Shown here: in pieces, positions 1-11,751 of the stretch
How the letters are laid out: each line of letters begins with the position of its first letter
How positions within the stretch are numbered: the stretch's first letter is position 1
Source: Platerodrilus igneus
Lineage: Eukaryota; Arthropoda; Insecta; Coleoptera; Lycidae
Direction of reading: 5' to 3'
NCBI GenBank assembly: GCA_036346225.1
Contig: JARFIW010000658.1
Span: 1,736,001 to 1,800,000 of the forward strand
Length of the DNA: 64,000 bases
Position numbers and translations under genes: made by a program
Notes under the pieces: generated by a model
What the model saw: the letters and a program-made list of their open reading frames with translations, nothing else
Database searches by the model: none
What the model was told of the DNA's origin: nothing

Positions 1-288
1 ATTTTCATGTTCAGAGGATGCAACAAAATAATACTCAGTGATAATTAAATAAGTACATCATTGTGATACAAGCGTTTCTTTTAAATTTGATCGAAAATAA
101 TAGGAATATATTTAGTTTCTACTTCTTATAGTTTTTGGTAATATCACAGTTTAGGTAACAATGTATACACAGGATATATTTTTAAGTTTCATACTGATTT
201 TTATATAACGATAATCAATTAGAAAAAGAAAAAATAACATACAATTAAAAGTTGAAGGTAACATATAAACTGAAATATTGTAGAAAAC

Positions 289-760
289 CTATGTGTGAGA
301 TATTGCCTGATTAGGTATGTTTTCATCATAGTGTACAGCTGCTCTAGAGTCAGATTTTTCATCATCAGATTTACCGCCAAAGTGAATAAATGATACTGAA
401 ACAAAGAATAGTTCGTTAATCACAGTAACAATAATATGTGTATCATTTTGTTAGATAAGATAAACCCTTACAGATAATAGCAGCCACGATAACAACTCCA
501 ATAACACCCAAAATTATCATCATCTTTAAATTTTTCCACCAATATTTATTATGTAGTGTTTTAGCTCCTTGTTCAAATCTTCTACCACCTTCTTGTAATG
601 CATCAGCACGACTATCTAAGTCTGCTAGTCTTTGATCACGTTCTAATACTTTCTCCACATTCATACGCATAATTCCCACAACTTCATTTACTTGCTCCTG
701 TGTTTGTTGGAGGTTTTTGTGGCCCTGTGAAGCGCCATAACTGTTTGTAGGATTTTCCAT
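289..760 (-). CDS. Syb: Synaptobrevin/VAMP (R-SNARE), copy A, two exons
   Basis: Vesicle-membrane R-SNARE that pairs with syntaxin and SNAP-25-type Q-SNAREs to drive fusion. Exon 1 is 472-760 (ATG at 760); GT donor at 471-470, AG acceptor at 397-396; exon 2 is 289-395 with stop TAG. The intron is 76 bp, and the exons total 396 nt (131 residues). A short polar N-terminus is followed by the SNARE coiled coil (about residues 17-70, with VLERDQ carrying the zero-layer Arg), the juxtamembrane [10 protein letters not shown] motif and one C-terminal membrane segment. Exon 2 adds a short polar, acidic tail beyond the anchor, longer than in classical VAMP2. A possible AG acceptor just upstream of the ATG suggests a separate 5' UTR exon. 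About 77% identical by eye to copy B at 36579-37016. Family very sure; orthology (Syb versus n-Syb) not resolved. Confidence 0.9.
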
Positions 761-1813
761 TTTTACTACAAACGTAAATTAATAAAATAAAGATAAAAGT
801 ACACAATTTACAATACATACCATAAGCACATTAACTGTACCGTACACGATTGAATCGGGTTTATTAAGGTGACAAAAATCATCCTTATCTATAATGGGTG
901 ACTCACTAGAATAATAGTAGAAAAATCGACTAGCCTTTAACAATGTTTTTGATTATAGCAAACAATTAAATCGCCAGGGAATATATATAAGTATTATAAA
1001 ATCTAGGAAAATAATCAACAAAGTTTAAAACAAACCGGGTTATACAGAAAAGTAAACACTAATTGTGAGGTTAGATACGTTTACTTTGAAAATCAAATTC
1101 AAGACTGTAAAAGCAGAAGTACCTAACATTTCGTTTATTTTTGTAACATCTGTGATCAGAAATTACCTACTTGGTCTATGAAAATAATATTAAAATTAGG
1201 GATCCTTTTTGTGATTTGTTTTAGAAATGCAGCGTACTTGACTGTCCCATATGTATTTCTGATGCTACTAAAATTTTATATTTTTGTAAAAGTATATAAA
1301 AAATGTGTAAATATAAATAAAAGAAACGTTCTAAAAATTAGTAAAGTTATTTTAAGTTGTTTTGAATTCAAAGGTTTACACTTATTTTAAATTTTACAGT
1401 TACTCGAAAATTCAAAACTAGAATAAAAAGTATCCGCAATCGCTATCTGCAATTGCTGAAAATCTCCCACAATTATAAAAATTTAGAATCAACTGGTCTA
1501 TTAAAACTATCAATAGAAAATATAAATTAGTAAGGGTATACCACCCTCGATTATGTCTAAATAGTATAGTTTATACGTAGCAGATAGGGTAGGTATTTTA
1601 TTTTCAGACGTGGCAAACATAAATTATTAAACGCTGTTAAGAGATATTGTATTAATGTAAAAATCGAATATCAGTTTTGTTAATGGCGATGCAAATATTT
1701 AGTTCGATTTTTATGGGTAAATTTACTTTTATGATTCTCTTCAAAGTTGGATTTAAAGATAAGTTTTATTACTTTATATTCACAATAGAGCTATTTGCAA
1801 AAAGATTATTATT

Positions 1814-1816
<3 letters not shown>
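761..1816. other. Intergenic/5' flank of VAMP copy A
   Basis: AT-rich sequence upstream of the minus-strand VAMP gene. It may hold an untranslated first exon and promoter, but no coding similarity, repeat or RNA gene is recognisable. The open frame near 1178-1390 is short and hydrophobic with no recognisable family and is probably chance. Confidence 0.4.

Positions 1817-1859
<43 letters not shown>
1817..1859. repeat. (TA)n microsatellite
   Basis: About 21 uninterrupted TA dinucleotides, directly beside the tandem repeat that follows. Confidence 0.95.
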
Positions 1860-1861
<2 letters not shown>

Positions 1862-2048
1862 CCGTGGTGGGCCACGAACACTCGTATTTTTCCTAAAAAC
1901 CAATCAAGCCCCACGAATTGGGTGCTATAAAATTGCCGTGGAACTTACAAAAATTCGTGCCCCATCGTTTGGGCGTCATAAAATTGCCGTGGATCGGGGT
2001 TTATGTTCTTAAAATTCTCGCCCCACAAATTGGGCCAACAAAATTTTC
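1856..2048 (+). repeat. Degenerate tandem repeat of about 50-60 bp, three units
   Basis: The motif AATTGCCGTGG recurs near 1857, 1930 and 1980. Each is spaced by a block beginning GCCCCA and containing TTGGG and TATAAAA-like sequence (near 1909, 1960 and 2020). The units are alike but diverged. It may be the leader/primer-site region of an LTR element, possibly the BEL/Pao remnant 1 kb downstream, but that link is inference. Confidence 0.6.
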
Positions 2049-3019
2049 TGAAAAAATAATAAAAAAGAATTTCGTACACTACCTTTTGAACGCCTCCTAT
2101 TTTCTGCTTACCCTGGCTAGCTCAGCAATCGCCTTCTTCTTGAATACCTATCATTTTAAGTACATTCCTTTCTCACCCACACAGTCATATGAAATTACCA
2201 CTCAAATAATGCAACAAACATACAACCTTTTTGTTTACACATATTAACACATTTCCATTGTTAATAAAATGTTTACACCTTGGTACAGACAGTTTGCTAA
2301 AACTGTTACCACCTCAATCATTAAATACTTTAAAGTTCTTGATTTAATATATTTCAACAAATTATATTAAATACGAGTAGATGGGCCCCTCATGCAACTC
2401 TAGATTGATTTTATTCTGGTCTATTTTGAGCTCATTATAACCGAGTTCCTCTTAATGCTTTTAAATCTTGCATTTTTATTAAAAATAAATTTACAGACCC
2501 GTTTACTCCTTTACAACAACATTTTATATCATGAATAAACATTTATATACCATTAATAAAACTTTTTAAATAATCAAGATTAATTGTCCTGCACATATAC
2601 CCCAGTAAACGAGTTTTTATAATAATCAATACACCCCCCATAAATCAAAACGCTCAAACACAAAAATATCAACACAAATGTTTATACAAAAACACAAGAA
2701 ATTAAGTTTCTTTACCTGTAGAAGGCTCCGTCAATCGTCACTTTTGAAGATGGTTACCAGAAACCCTCGTCGTTGTGTCCATATACTTCGATTTTGCCTG
2801 GATCCAACTGATCCCCACCATCCAAATCTCTGCTACCACCTCTATTCTTCTACCCAGATATTTGCCGTGTCCCAAACGTTAACATATCAACTAATAGCAA
2901 TATTATTAGTCTCACTCCTTTCATTGACTCATCAAACCTTATAAGGGTCGGAGGTCGATTAGGTAACTCAGAATACTCATACGATAGGAACTCAACCTCA
3001 TCATAACTCAACAAGGTTA
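2049..3019. other. No recognised gene
   Basis: AT-rich sequence. The only sizeable open frame (2678-2944, 88 residues) matches no family I know. It lies just upstream of the BEL/Pao pol fragment and could be decayed retroelement sequence. Confidence 0.3.
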
Positions 3020-4185
3020 ATAATTTCTTCAGAACATTTAAGACTTATGCATATAGGTTCACAAGGTATATTAGCTTCCATTTGTGATCATCATTGGCCA
3101 CTAAAGGGTCGTAATTTAGTGAAACATGTTGTGCGAAAATGCATTACTTGTTTTAAATTCAATAGTAGAGTCTTACAGCCAATAATGGCAGATTTACCTG
3201 CATTACGTTTGCAAGCATGTTTAGTATTCCAATATATAAGAGCGGACTATGCAGGTCCCTTTCTAATAAGGATTCATAATGGTAGGGGCTCCAGGCTATC
3301 AAAGGCTTGGTTATTCCTTTTCATATGTTTCTCTACTCGTGCTGTACATCTTAAATTAGTATCAGAATTATCATCAAACTCATTTATAGCTGCATTACGT
3401 AGGTTTACTGTTCGTCGTGGCAAACCAGTTAAAATATTTTCTGACAATGGAACAAATTTTGTGTGGGCAAATAAGGAAATGCATCAATTTATTAAACAAA
3501 ATTCAGTATGTATAATAGACACTTGCTCTAATGATGGCATACAGTGGAGTTTCATTTCTGTCAATTCACCACATTTCAGTGGTATATGGGAGGCAGGAAT
3601 TAAATCACGTAAACACCATCTACATCGAGTGTTAGGTAGTGCCCACCTCACATTTGAGGAATTTTATAGTGCTTACACAAATAGAGGCTATATTAAATTC
3701 TCGCCTACTATTTCCATGTTCATCCGATCCTAATGACATCCTTACCCCAGCACACTTCCTTATCGGAAAACCTACTATGTCAATACCAGATGTTAACTTA
3801 TTACATGTCAAGGAATCACATCTTCATCACAACTTCAACAACAATTTTGGCAACGGTGGCACAAGGAATATATTTCAGAACTGCAACAACGGCGCAAATG
3901 GCAGGTCCATAATGCTTTGTTGCAAGTTGATAGCCTTGTGATCATAAAAAAGGATCACACGCCACCGCTTCAATGGCGACTAGGTCAAGTGATACAACTC
4001 GGATGGAGTTTCAAGTGCAGCTACACTGCGAATTGCCAAGGGTACTGCTATTCGAGCTATGTCATTTTATGTCCGCTTCCATTAGATAAAGATCTTTCGA
4101 AAGAAACAAGTTCCTTCAAGGTTGTGGGTATGTTAAGGAATAATTCGATACTTCCACCAACACTACCCCATCCAGTCTAGAAGAA
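3020..4185 (+). pseudogene. BEL/Pao retrotransposon pol remnant (integrase)
   Basis: C-terminal part of a BEL/Pao polyprotein in three frames. The first piece (3047-3733) has the integrase zinc-binding His/Cys region (HIGSQG...CITCFKF) and the core with DYAGPF, KAWLFLFICFSTRAVHL and FSDNGTNF, then HFSGIWEAGIKS. The second (about 3660-3940) continues with EAILNSRLL and [11 protein letters not shown], typical of the region after the BEL integrase catalytic Glu. The third (about 3917-4180) has the QWRLGQV element near the end of BEL pol. At least two frameshifts separate them. Gag, protease and reverse transcriptase are absent. Integrases of this group insert LTR cDNA into host DNA; this copy is dead. 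Confidence 0.85.
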
Positions 4186-4283
4186 CATCTTGATATGGAC
4201 ATTATCTATTCAAACCTCGCAAGCAACACATCAATTCAATATTATTACATGTACATTCATCTTCTTATTTGTTTGCAATATAC

Positions 4284-5095
4284 AGGGTGAATGAGACCAC
4301 CCGTATAAGTATTTTTTTAAAGGAACGATGAGTCGCAGAGAGTTGGTATAAAAAAATTTATTATAAAAGTCATACTAATGAATCGAATGGTGATATTATT
4401 ATTTCTCAAAAAAAGTCAGCATCACGAGTAGTTTTGTCCACAATGCCCAGAACTCCAAAATCATAAATGGCACCATAAGTCAAAAAATGTATTGTTCAAA
4501 AGGTCGTTAAAAAAAAATAAAGTTTTGCAGGAAAAATTATTTTACTACTACCACCCCTTTTAAATAATATTCGATTAAAGTTATTAAATATGAAATTCGT
4601 TGTTAACAAACAAAATTGAAAAGTTACAAGTGTTCAAAATGTCTTCCATTTACTTCTAAACACTGTTGAGCTCTTTTAGTTACACTATCAGTGGCTCTAA
4701 GTATTTCTTCATTCTCAGCTTCATATCATCTCTCATTGCTGGTTTTTCTTTATAAACAATATCCTTGATCCGACCCCAAAGGAAAAAATCTAGAGACGTA
4801 CAATCTGGTGATCTTGGCGGCCACACCACTGTACTTCCTCTGCCAATCCATCTATTAGGAAATAGTTGATTTATCGTGTTCCTGGCAACTATGGAAAAAT
4901 GAACTAGGCATCCATCTTGCTGAAACCACATTCTTGCTTGCATTAAAGGAGAGGCATTTTCCAGTAAGTCGATCAAGTCGTTACTTAAAAACTCGGCATA
5001 TCGTATTCCATTCAAGGTTCCTTCGAAAAAATAAAGGCCTATGATAGATCGAAGAATAGCACACCATGTATTAACACTCTGTAGCGATCGCTGAT
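4284..5095 (-). pseudogene. Tc1/mariner-superfamily transposase fragment
   Basis: The minus-strand reading has the DDE catalytic half of a mariner-like transposase: FFEGTLNG, then MWFQQDG (second catalytic Asp), then WPPRSPD and DFFLWG near the third acidic residue. The N-terminal half is missing upstream of about 5095. The downstream flank at 4284 starts ACAGGGTGAATGAGACC, which resembles the terminal repeat of this insect family, but I found no matching partner end. A truncated, immobile copy. Confidence 0.75.
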
Positions 5096-5726
5096 TCTAG
5101 TACTTGCATGCTATCAGTGGAATCCCAAATCGTATCAAACCAGTTTCTACTTGCCTGGATGGTTGGTCGAGCAGTTACCTATTTTGTTGGTGAGTTTGAT
5201 TGACGAGTGTTCATAATTTAGGAGTCGAAACTGTCTGTACCTCCGGCGTGGAAAGAGAGATGTGCTAGCTGACGTACTTGTTTAATTAAGATTAATGGAT
5301 ATATTGACTACTAATACAATTTCTTTAATACATAAATCCTCCCTAACGTTTTGGTATAAATTATAACTACAGCGAACCAGCGGGACCAGCTCCTATATAC
5401 ATAGGTTTATGGTTAGTACAATTTTACATCACTTACCCGAAATTACTATAAATCACTATCACTACTTTCATTACTTTCAATTGACTTACTTTCATTACAT
5501 AATTTTTTCTGAAGAGACTTCGCCAGTTGAAGTCTGGAGTGGAACTGCCGCTGATATATTCTCTTACTTGCCTCGCAGTTGCTCTGCCCCTATTTTAAAT
5601 TGTAAACTATGCTTATTTCGGGTTAATGACCAGCAGCTACCTCATGGGTTCTGCTTGAACTTTGCCTGTATTGCTATTCTGATGTACTTGACTATTTCGA
5701 AATTATAAACTATTTTGCTGGCCTTA
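5096..5726. other. No recognised gene
   Basis: Unclassified sequence between the mariner-like fragment and the LTR at 5727. The open frame 5409-5708 has no recognisable domains. Confidence 0.3.
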
Positions 5727-6602
5727 TGTTGTACCCAACTGTTGGAAACTAGTGCACAGGTTGAAGACCTGAATGAACTTATAATATATTTAACGTTACA
5801 TTCTTACATTTAAAAAGTTCATAAATACAACTCCGCTTGCGCGGTATACTAGACACCACGGGCAGTTGGTAACGCTAATCTTTGTACAGATTTTGGCGCG
5901 CCCATCTGCCAATGACGTCACACAATGCACAAATTAAATGCGCAATTGACGGAAAATATATTTAATTCGCAAAACAGGTTAAGACAATAGGTACTCACCG
6001 AAGAGGTCCCGCTTCCCACGAAGTACGCCAAGGACGGCGTCCCACAGGATAGTGTCCTTCAAAATGGCTGGAGCCCCCTTTAAGATAGTTTACAGACGGT
6101 GACTGCTCCGGTGCTGTTGGCGGAGCATGGCCTCCAATTTGTTCCCGGGGTCGTGGACTCGGTTGCCCTAGGCGGCTTCAAATTACCTCCTACCTATGTA
6201 GGGAATCAACAAGGAAAACCAGGTATAGGGGCGACAAACAGTTAAACAAGGCAAGGATCTACATGGATACAAGATAAGGCACGATACGATACCTGAACAA
6301 AACCGCTCTTCACGAAGGTCAGAGGCAAAAAGCCACGTTACAGAGCCCATCGGAAAAAACCCCATTTCTCTGTCCTTTCACGCGTCGGCGCGAAATTATT
6401 CGCCCAACCCACTTTTGACGTGACGGAAATACACCCAGGTCTTTTGAATTTTAAGGCGCGAAAACTTCCGCACATCAAAGTTAAACTAATAAATGTTAGT
6501 GCCAAAATGGCACGTAACAACATACTATCTTTATAACTAAGTTTACTATCTTCCTATCTTAACAATTCTAATTTTGTCGGTGGGTGTATGGAGGGTACTA
6601 CA
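5727..6602. repeat. Short LTR (type A), left copy, split by a nested solo LTR
   Basis: Without the insertion at 5802-6523 the LTR is about 154 bp. It begins TGTTGTACCC and ends GGGTACTACA, so its ends form an imperfect inverted repeat. The 5' part (CCAACTGTTGGAAACTAG) and 3' part (TTGTCGGTGGGTGTATGG) recur at 10023-10155 in the same direction. A purine-rich stretch (GAAAGGGA) lies on the minus strand just inside the 6602 end, as expected of a polypurine tract for a minus-oriented element. Confidence 0.75.
5802..6519 (-). mobile_element. Solo LTR of the tRNA-Lys-primed Gypsy family (718 bp)
   Basis: On the minus strand it begins TGTTACGTGCC and ends AAATGTAAGA, like the LTRs at 44329 and 49296. 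It is flanked by the 4 bp target duplication ACAT (5798-5801 and 6520-6523) and sits inside the type A LTR. The 5' start carries the family's small hairpin around GGCA. Internal sequence is gone, as expected from LTR-LTR recombination. Confidence 0.85.
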
Positions 6603-6943
6603 TAGTCCCTTTCGTTCTAGAAGTAAGCATGTTCTTTACGAGCATGCTTTCCTTCTATCCCTCTCTTCGTACCTGCTGGTTAACTTCTTTCAATTCCTTA
6701 ATTATAACTTGTCGTATAGTCTAACATGATTGTTTTATTACTCTCAATTTTCCTCTATGTATTTGTACATATTTTCGGAAACTCATTTACATTTTTCCTT
6801 AGTTTTTTGCTTCACTATTATGTTTTTTCTTTCGTACTTTCACTTACTGTTCGTTAGCAAATGGGTCGTTAGGGACAGAGTTGAAGGTAAGTATTTTGAT
6901 TTCACGGGCGTATCTTCCTTTTCCGTTTGGTTTATGCTGTTTA
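6603..6943. other. 3' untranslated part of the type A element
   Basis: Between the type A LTR and the env-like reading. No coding signal seen. The minus strand next to the LTR is purine-rich. Confidence 0.4.
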
Positions 6944-7686
6944 TTAATTTAGACGATTGTTTTGTGACCAATGGACTGGGTCCGGATAAATCTGTTGGGT
7001 ACCTATTTGTTCAGTGTTAGGTAATTGTGGGGGGCTTGTTAAGTTTGTGGACGTTTGTTCTGGTGCTAATGGGTTTTTGACTGTTGATGCCGCTGTGGCC
7101 TTTTTGTGGTGGTTTATTAGCAGTATCATGTTAAGTGTATTCCAGATACTTGCCAAAATTGAAATACCAAATCCCATTGTTTTATATATTGTTATTCCGT
7201 TTGCGACTGTTCCAACTATGTATTGTATAATTTTTAGTACTACGTAAATCCAATAATTCCGCTGCAAAACATTCCGATGTCTGTAAACTATCCCCAGACA
7301 TATTGCAGGGTTGACTTTGCTAAATGTTTCATTTCCTTCGTGTAAAAAATGTGGAGTGGGGTAAAACCTTGGTTATCTGTTTCGTGGGCTGTCATTCTAA
7401 GTGTTAAAATGTTTTGTATTGCTGCGTGTTCTATTCCAAATGTCATTAATTGTTGCATTTTTTCTAATTCTTGTGGTGTATATAATCCACCTTGACCGAG
7501 TGGTTGAATGGGCGTAAATTTAATTTTTGCTTCTTCGTTTGGCGAGAGTTGTATTGGTGCTTTGGTTTGCGTAGGTTGTGGGTTCATACCTATCCCTTTC
7601 CCATCAATAAAATAGAGTGTTGTAACGATTGGTTCGCATGGTAGTTGGGTTGCATAATTTACTAACACATGACTAATTGGTGTCAT
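6944..7686 (-). pseudogene. Env-like third ORF of an LTR retroelement, broken
   Basis: Two minus-strand readings, 7288-7686 (132 residues) and 6944-7267 (107 residues), lie next to each other upstream of the type A LTR, the place of env in insect endogenous retroviruses. The first is soluble-like with an early Cys. The second has a long hydrophobic segment (about residues 8-52) followed by a basic HHKK stop-transfer and a Pro/Thr-rich tail, the layout of a membrane anchor plus cytoplasmic tail. A stop and/or frameshift separates them. No surface-subunit signal peptide is visible, so the N-terminal half is absent. Assignment as env rests on position and topology rather than a recognised motif. 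Confidence 0.5.
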
Positions 7687-7690
7687 AAAT

Positions 7691-8917
7691 AGACCTAATG
7701 CGAGTTACAATAACCAAGCAAGTCATAATGGGACAAATACATATCTTTCAGATAATAAGGGACGATGGAAATTGCCCATACAGAATGCAACAGTTAAAAC
7801 AATAGAAACGTATCCTTTAAACGAGGATAGTCCTTCGCAAGCAACCCGAACCGAGGGACTAGAATAATCGAAAAACAACAAATTCATCAAAAAACCATCC
7901 CTAATTATACCACCCCTAAATTAACTTAATACAGCAGAAACACCCTTCATTATTTATCTGTATGTCAACGGAATACGTAAGAAATTTTTGATCGATACTG
8001 GCTCCGCGTTATCGCTAATAGAAGAGGAATGCGCACACTTCGGGAAAATATCCAGATGCGAACCCATAACTTTATCAGGAATAACCGGGCACCAAGTACA
8101 AACAGACGAAATGACGTATGTATCACTAGGAACAAACCCACTTCAGGGAAAGTGTAAATTTAATTTTATTATTTGTGACAAGAGCTTACGTATCAAGGTA
8201 GACGGAATCTTAGGGCGAGATTTTCTAATTACACACAATGTAATGATTAATCTTTTGAAAAACATTTTAGCATTGTGGAATGAAGAAATCAAAATATTTT
8301 GTCAAAATGAAGAAGGAGTTGATGAAAACGATTATAATACAGGTTACAATAGGAATAAAAATATGGAAGGATGTAACGAAGGAAAAAAACCTTCAGACAG
8401 TAATTTAAATTATAATAAATTAGTGTATGGATCAGTAATCCAAAATAGCTGTAATAAGAAGTATTATGAAGTACAAAATAAAGTTCCAAGCACGGAAGAA
8501 TTAATAGCAAGGGAAGAAGGCATCAAACCTTCCGACCGTAATTTAAGTTTTATTAGATTTCTCTCTAGAAATCCAACCGGAAGCAATTATAGCAAAATGT
8601 ACAACGAAGAAATGGAGAAAAATTTAAATAATACGTGCTATTTTCCTGAAGAGCCAATTCGGGAAAAATTTTGCGAAATGTATAATAAAAACTCCACTAG
8701 GGAACACTTAATTGAAATAGAGGAAGATAATATAGCCCCCAAGAAAAATTTAAATAGTAAATGCTATTCTCCTGAAGAGCCAATTCGGGAAAGCGACAGA
8801 GAAATGTTTAATGAAATAAAATATAGAAACTCAAGTAGGGAAAACTTAGTAGAAAGGGCAGAAGACATTATAACTTCCTGTTCAAGTATTTGTAATAATC
8901 CTGGAGAGCTAAGATAG
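7691..8917 (+). pseudogene. Gypsy gag C-terminus, retropepsin and a long repeated linker
   Basis: A plus-strand reading ending near 7866 resembles the C-terminal end of a retroelement gag. In a different frame, from about 7935 to 8917, is an aspartic protease with IDTGSALS (catalytic Asp), then GILGRDFL, the usual second half of a retropepsin. It continues as about 210 residues of acidic/Asn-rich linker containing two tandem copies of a block with CY(F/S)PEEPIRE (about 8620-8745 and 8746-8870). The protease would process Gag-Pol. The strand is opposite to the env-like ORF to the left. Confidence 0.7.
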
Positions 8918-9420
8918 GACATGCGTAGGGAAACGTACATTGAAGTACTCAAAAATATCCCAAACAGGAAAAAAATATTAGAAAACGAGGAAGCTAATAA
9001 AACCCCCAATATAAAAATACAACATAATAAATGTAATAATCTCAGAAATAAAAATGTTACAGCTAGAAACTGTACTTTATTGTATTGTATCTTATTATTG
9101 TAAAAGAAGGTAAATTTTAGTTTCATACCTGCATAAGGGTTGGGGTAAAACGGGGAACAAAACGCTCTCTCTTTCCTCAAGTAGTGTTAAGCAGAACGCG
9201 ATGGTAACAGCATCTCGTTGTGGAGATGCCATTGTATACAGTTAAAGTAATAATTAAAAATTATCCTTAGATTTGCCTTTTATTGCTAAAGGTCACTAAG
9301 ATAATACTACAAAATCAAAGATGAGGAAAAAGGCTTCTAGAAAAGAAAGATATAGTAATAGACTAACCAGAATACCCCCTAAACGAAGAACCCGAAACAT
9401 CAAACATAAAATTAAAAGAA
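8918..9420. other. Decayed pol linker
   Basis: Continuation of the linker between protease and reverse transcriptase of the type A element. Stops in all plus frames; one short open frame (8921-9103) continues the same amino-acid style after a shift. Confidence 0.4.
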
Positions 9421-10016
9421 AACAACGATCCCTGCTAACTGTGAGACCCATTGCGAAATATATCTAACACATAACCTTAAATGCAAAGAGTTACTAATCG
9501 AATCAAACCTAACCGGGAACAACGGAGTTCTCGCCGCACGAACACTAATCAATAACGAAGATAAAAACACAATACGACTGATCAATCTGAGTAACGCAGA
9601 CATTACACTTGACAAGAACCAAAATATAGGAATAGCAGAACCCGTAAACTCAACCACACACAACCCACTTACAACAATTAATGCTATACACACAATAGAC
9701 ATAAGCACAAAACAAAACATTTTGGAAAAATTTGACTTGTCACACTTACATAGCCAAAATCCAAAAATCATATCAGATCTCATACTGCACTGCAGTGACA
9801 TTTTTGATGAAGGGGAAGGAATCATAACAAGCACAACAAAGGTGAAATACGAAATCAACCGAAAACGTGGCTCCAATAGCAAAACGACCCTATAGAGTAC
9901 CCGTCTCACAACGCGAAACCCTGAAAAATAAAATAGATAGATTGCTAAAAACTAAAGTAATTAGACCCTCCAGCTCTCCCTGGTCAGTCAACATTGTTCT
10001 AATCGTAAAGAAAACA
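9421..10016 (+). pseudogene. Gypsy reverse transcriptase N-terminal fragment
   Basis: A plus-strand reading of about 150 residues (9432-9894) precedes the RT domain and contains a CDIF-like CSDIFDEGEG segment common at the RT entry of Gypsy pol. After a frameshift near 9866, the motif KRPYRVPVSQRE, then KVIRPSSSPWS and VKK, mark the start of RT. The reading stops abruptly at the LTR at 10023, so the catalytic RT, RNase H and integrase are all missing. Confidence 0.8.
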
Positions 10017-10022
10017 GCCTTA

Positions 10023-10155
10023 TGTTGTAACCAACTGTTTCCACTATTGGAAACTAGCGCACATTTAAGATTACATACTATCTCTATAACTGAGTTTACT
10101 ATCTTCCTATCTTAACAATTTTAATTTTGTCGGTGGGTGTATGGGGGGTACTAGA
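10023..10155. repeat. Short LTR (type A), right copy
   Basis: Begins TGTTGTAACC and shares the TGTCGGTGGGTGTATGG stretch with the left copy at 5727-6602, in the same orientation. Abuts truncated RT directly. Confidence 0.75.
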
Positions 10156-10179
10156 ATTAGTACAATTTCTGACACCTGT

Positions 10180-10985
10180 CAAACTTCTTTCTAAATCCAC
10201 TCCAACGTCAAGGTGCCTAAACTTATTTTAAATTTATACTAACAGAACAGATATTACCACATATAACGTCGTCTTCTAGCATGATGTGTGATAGTTAAAT
10301 TGTTTTTGTCACAAAATTGCAGCAGCCTATTTCCCATCATTTTCATTCATAAACCAAACAAACCTACCACTACATTAAAATCTCCTGTAATTTTCATGCT
10401 CTTTTACAAATCTTAGCATATCTCCGAAGGATTGCTTTTACCTCTTCATCAACTATCCCCACTTCCACATTTTTTTCCTCCAATTTTATATGAATTACCC
10501 TAAAGTCTGCTCCAAAAAATCTCCCAACTCTGGCCACCGAACTTCGCTAGTGTTTAATGCTAACCTATCCATTTCAATTTTCAAATCCTCTAATTTACCT
10601 ACTTGCCTCATGCTTCTACGTTCCAACTTGTAAAATGTTGCTGCTTCTTCTTTTAAACTTGCTGATTACATTCTCCAAAATAGTCCTCTCCTGAAGATCC
10701 AAAGGTCGTACATTTTAACTCCGGAATCTTTTACCCCAGAGGATGCCACCAATTTAAATAACAATGTAGTACGCCGTATATTTGGGAGGTAATGTGGTTT
10801 TCTGTTGCCTTCCATAGAATGCCATATCGACCTCGATAGTCTCTGCCAATCTAAGTATCTAAAGAGCTACTGCCCTCTTTCAGAGACGCCTTAGCCTGGT
10901 TCCGAACTAATTTGGTTAGTTCAGCTCTAGCTCACTGAAACATGTAAGCCATTCTACCCGTTCTAGTATTCTAGAACTTCTTCAA
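10180..10985 (-). pseudogene. RTE/CFDP2-like LINE: 5' UTR and endonuclease fragment
   Basis: Minus-strand fragments of an apurinic-type endonuclease are readable across several frames: a GTWNVRSM-like start near 10610, a SEVRWPE-like piece near 10540, and GDFN with a later LLQFC piece near 10300-10390. Upstream (10690-10985) the sequence is nearly the reverse complement of 63650-63930, including the block GAAAGAGGGCAG and the motif GGGGTAAAAGATTCCGGAG. So this is the same family's 5' region. Heavily mutated. Confidence 0.7.
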
Positions 10986-11393
10986 AGTGCAGGTCCATTT
11001 AAAATGGCAACTTGATATACAATTACTTTTTAAAATAAACACATTTATTAGTCTCATATTTTAAGACTGGGGAATATCATTGTGTAGACACACATTTTAC
11101 GATAGAGGGCAGCTCTTTTATCAAACCTATTAACACGATTTTGCAGTCAGTCAGTGGAGTTTAGTTGCACTATTATAAACCAGTATTTAATTACCTTGTC
11201 ATAAACGAGCTTACGTTATCTTTTAAGACATGATAGAATTCGCAGATACGCACACTTAGAACTTTCTTCAAGTGCGCTGCCTATACATAAAATAAGGGGC
11301 ACTACCATTCAGCTTTATTATTTGGTTTGATTGTACATGTTATTTACAAGGATGCATTTTTTACTTTAGTGATCGTTGTTTAGTTTCATTCAT
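10986..11393. other. No recognised gene
   Basis: Unclassified sequence between two LINE fragments. Confidence 0.3.
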
Positions 11394-11575
11394 CATCATT
11401 TTGTTTTCGACCTTACTTAAGGTCGGTTTGACGCAGCTCTAACTCTTTTCTATTCTGTGCTAATCTAAAAAGCTCTACATACCCTTCACAACCTAAATTT
11501 CTAATAATTTGACTAATATAGTTTGGTCTAGGTCTTCCTATATCCTTCTATCTTTTTCCTATCCAGCTGGCTCTA
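11394..11575 (-). repeat. RTE/CFDP2-like LINE 3' end, truncated extra copy
   Basis: About 180 bp matching 11752-11930 in the same orientation, encoding on the minus strand the family's C-terminal motif (GRPRP..., LGCEGYVELF-like). A second 3' terminus, so either a truncated LINE insertion or a duplication. Confidence 0.75.
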
Positions 11576-11751
11576 CATAGATATTAGCAACCTGATGGTT
11601 GTTAAAGAACTCGAACTTGTTTACATGATTCCTATTTATAAGGAAATGAAATATAACCTGGTTATCCGCTTCAAAAAAGGAAAAGTGTTAAATTATATGT
11701 TAATTGTGAGTTATGTCATGGTGACATTTAGTTAACTGATTTTTATTTTTT
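11576..11751. other. Spacer between two LINE 3' ends
   Basis: Short unclassified sequence between direct repeats of the LINE terminus. Confidence 0.4.

Noticed and set aside
6183..6523. Open frames on the minus strand as genes
   Set aside because: They lie in the solo LTR and have no protein similarity.
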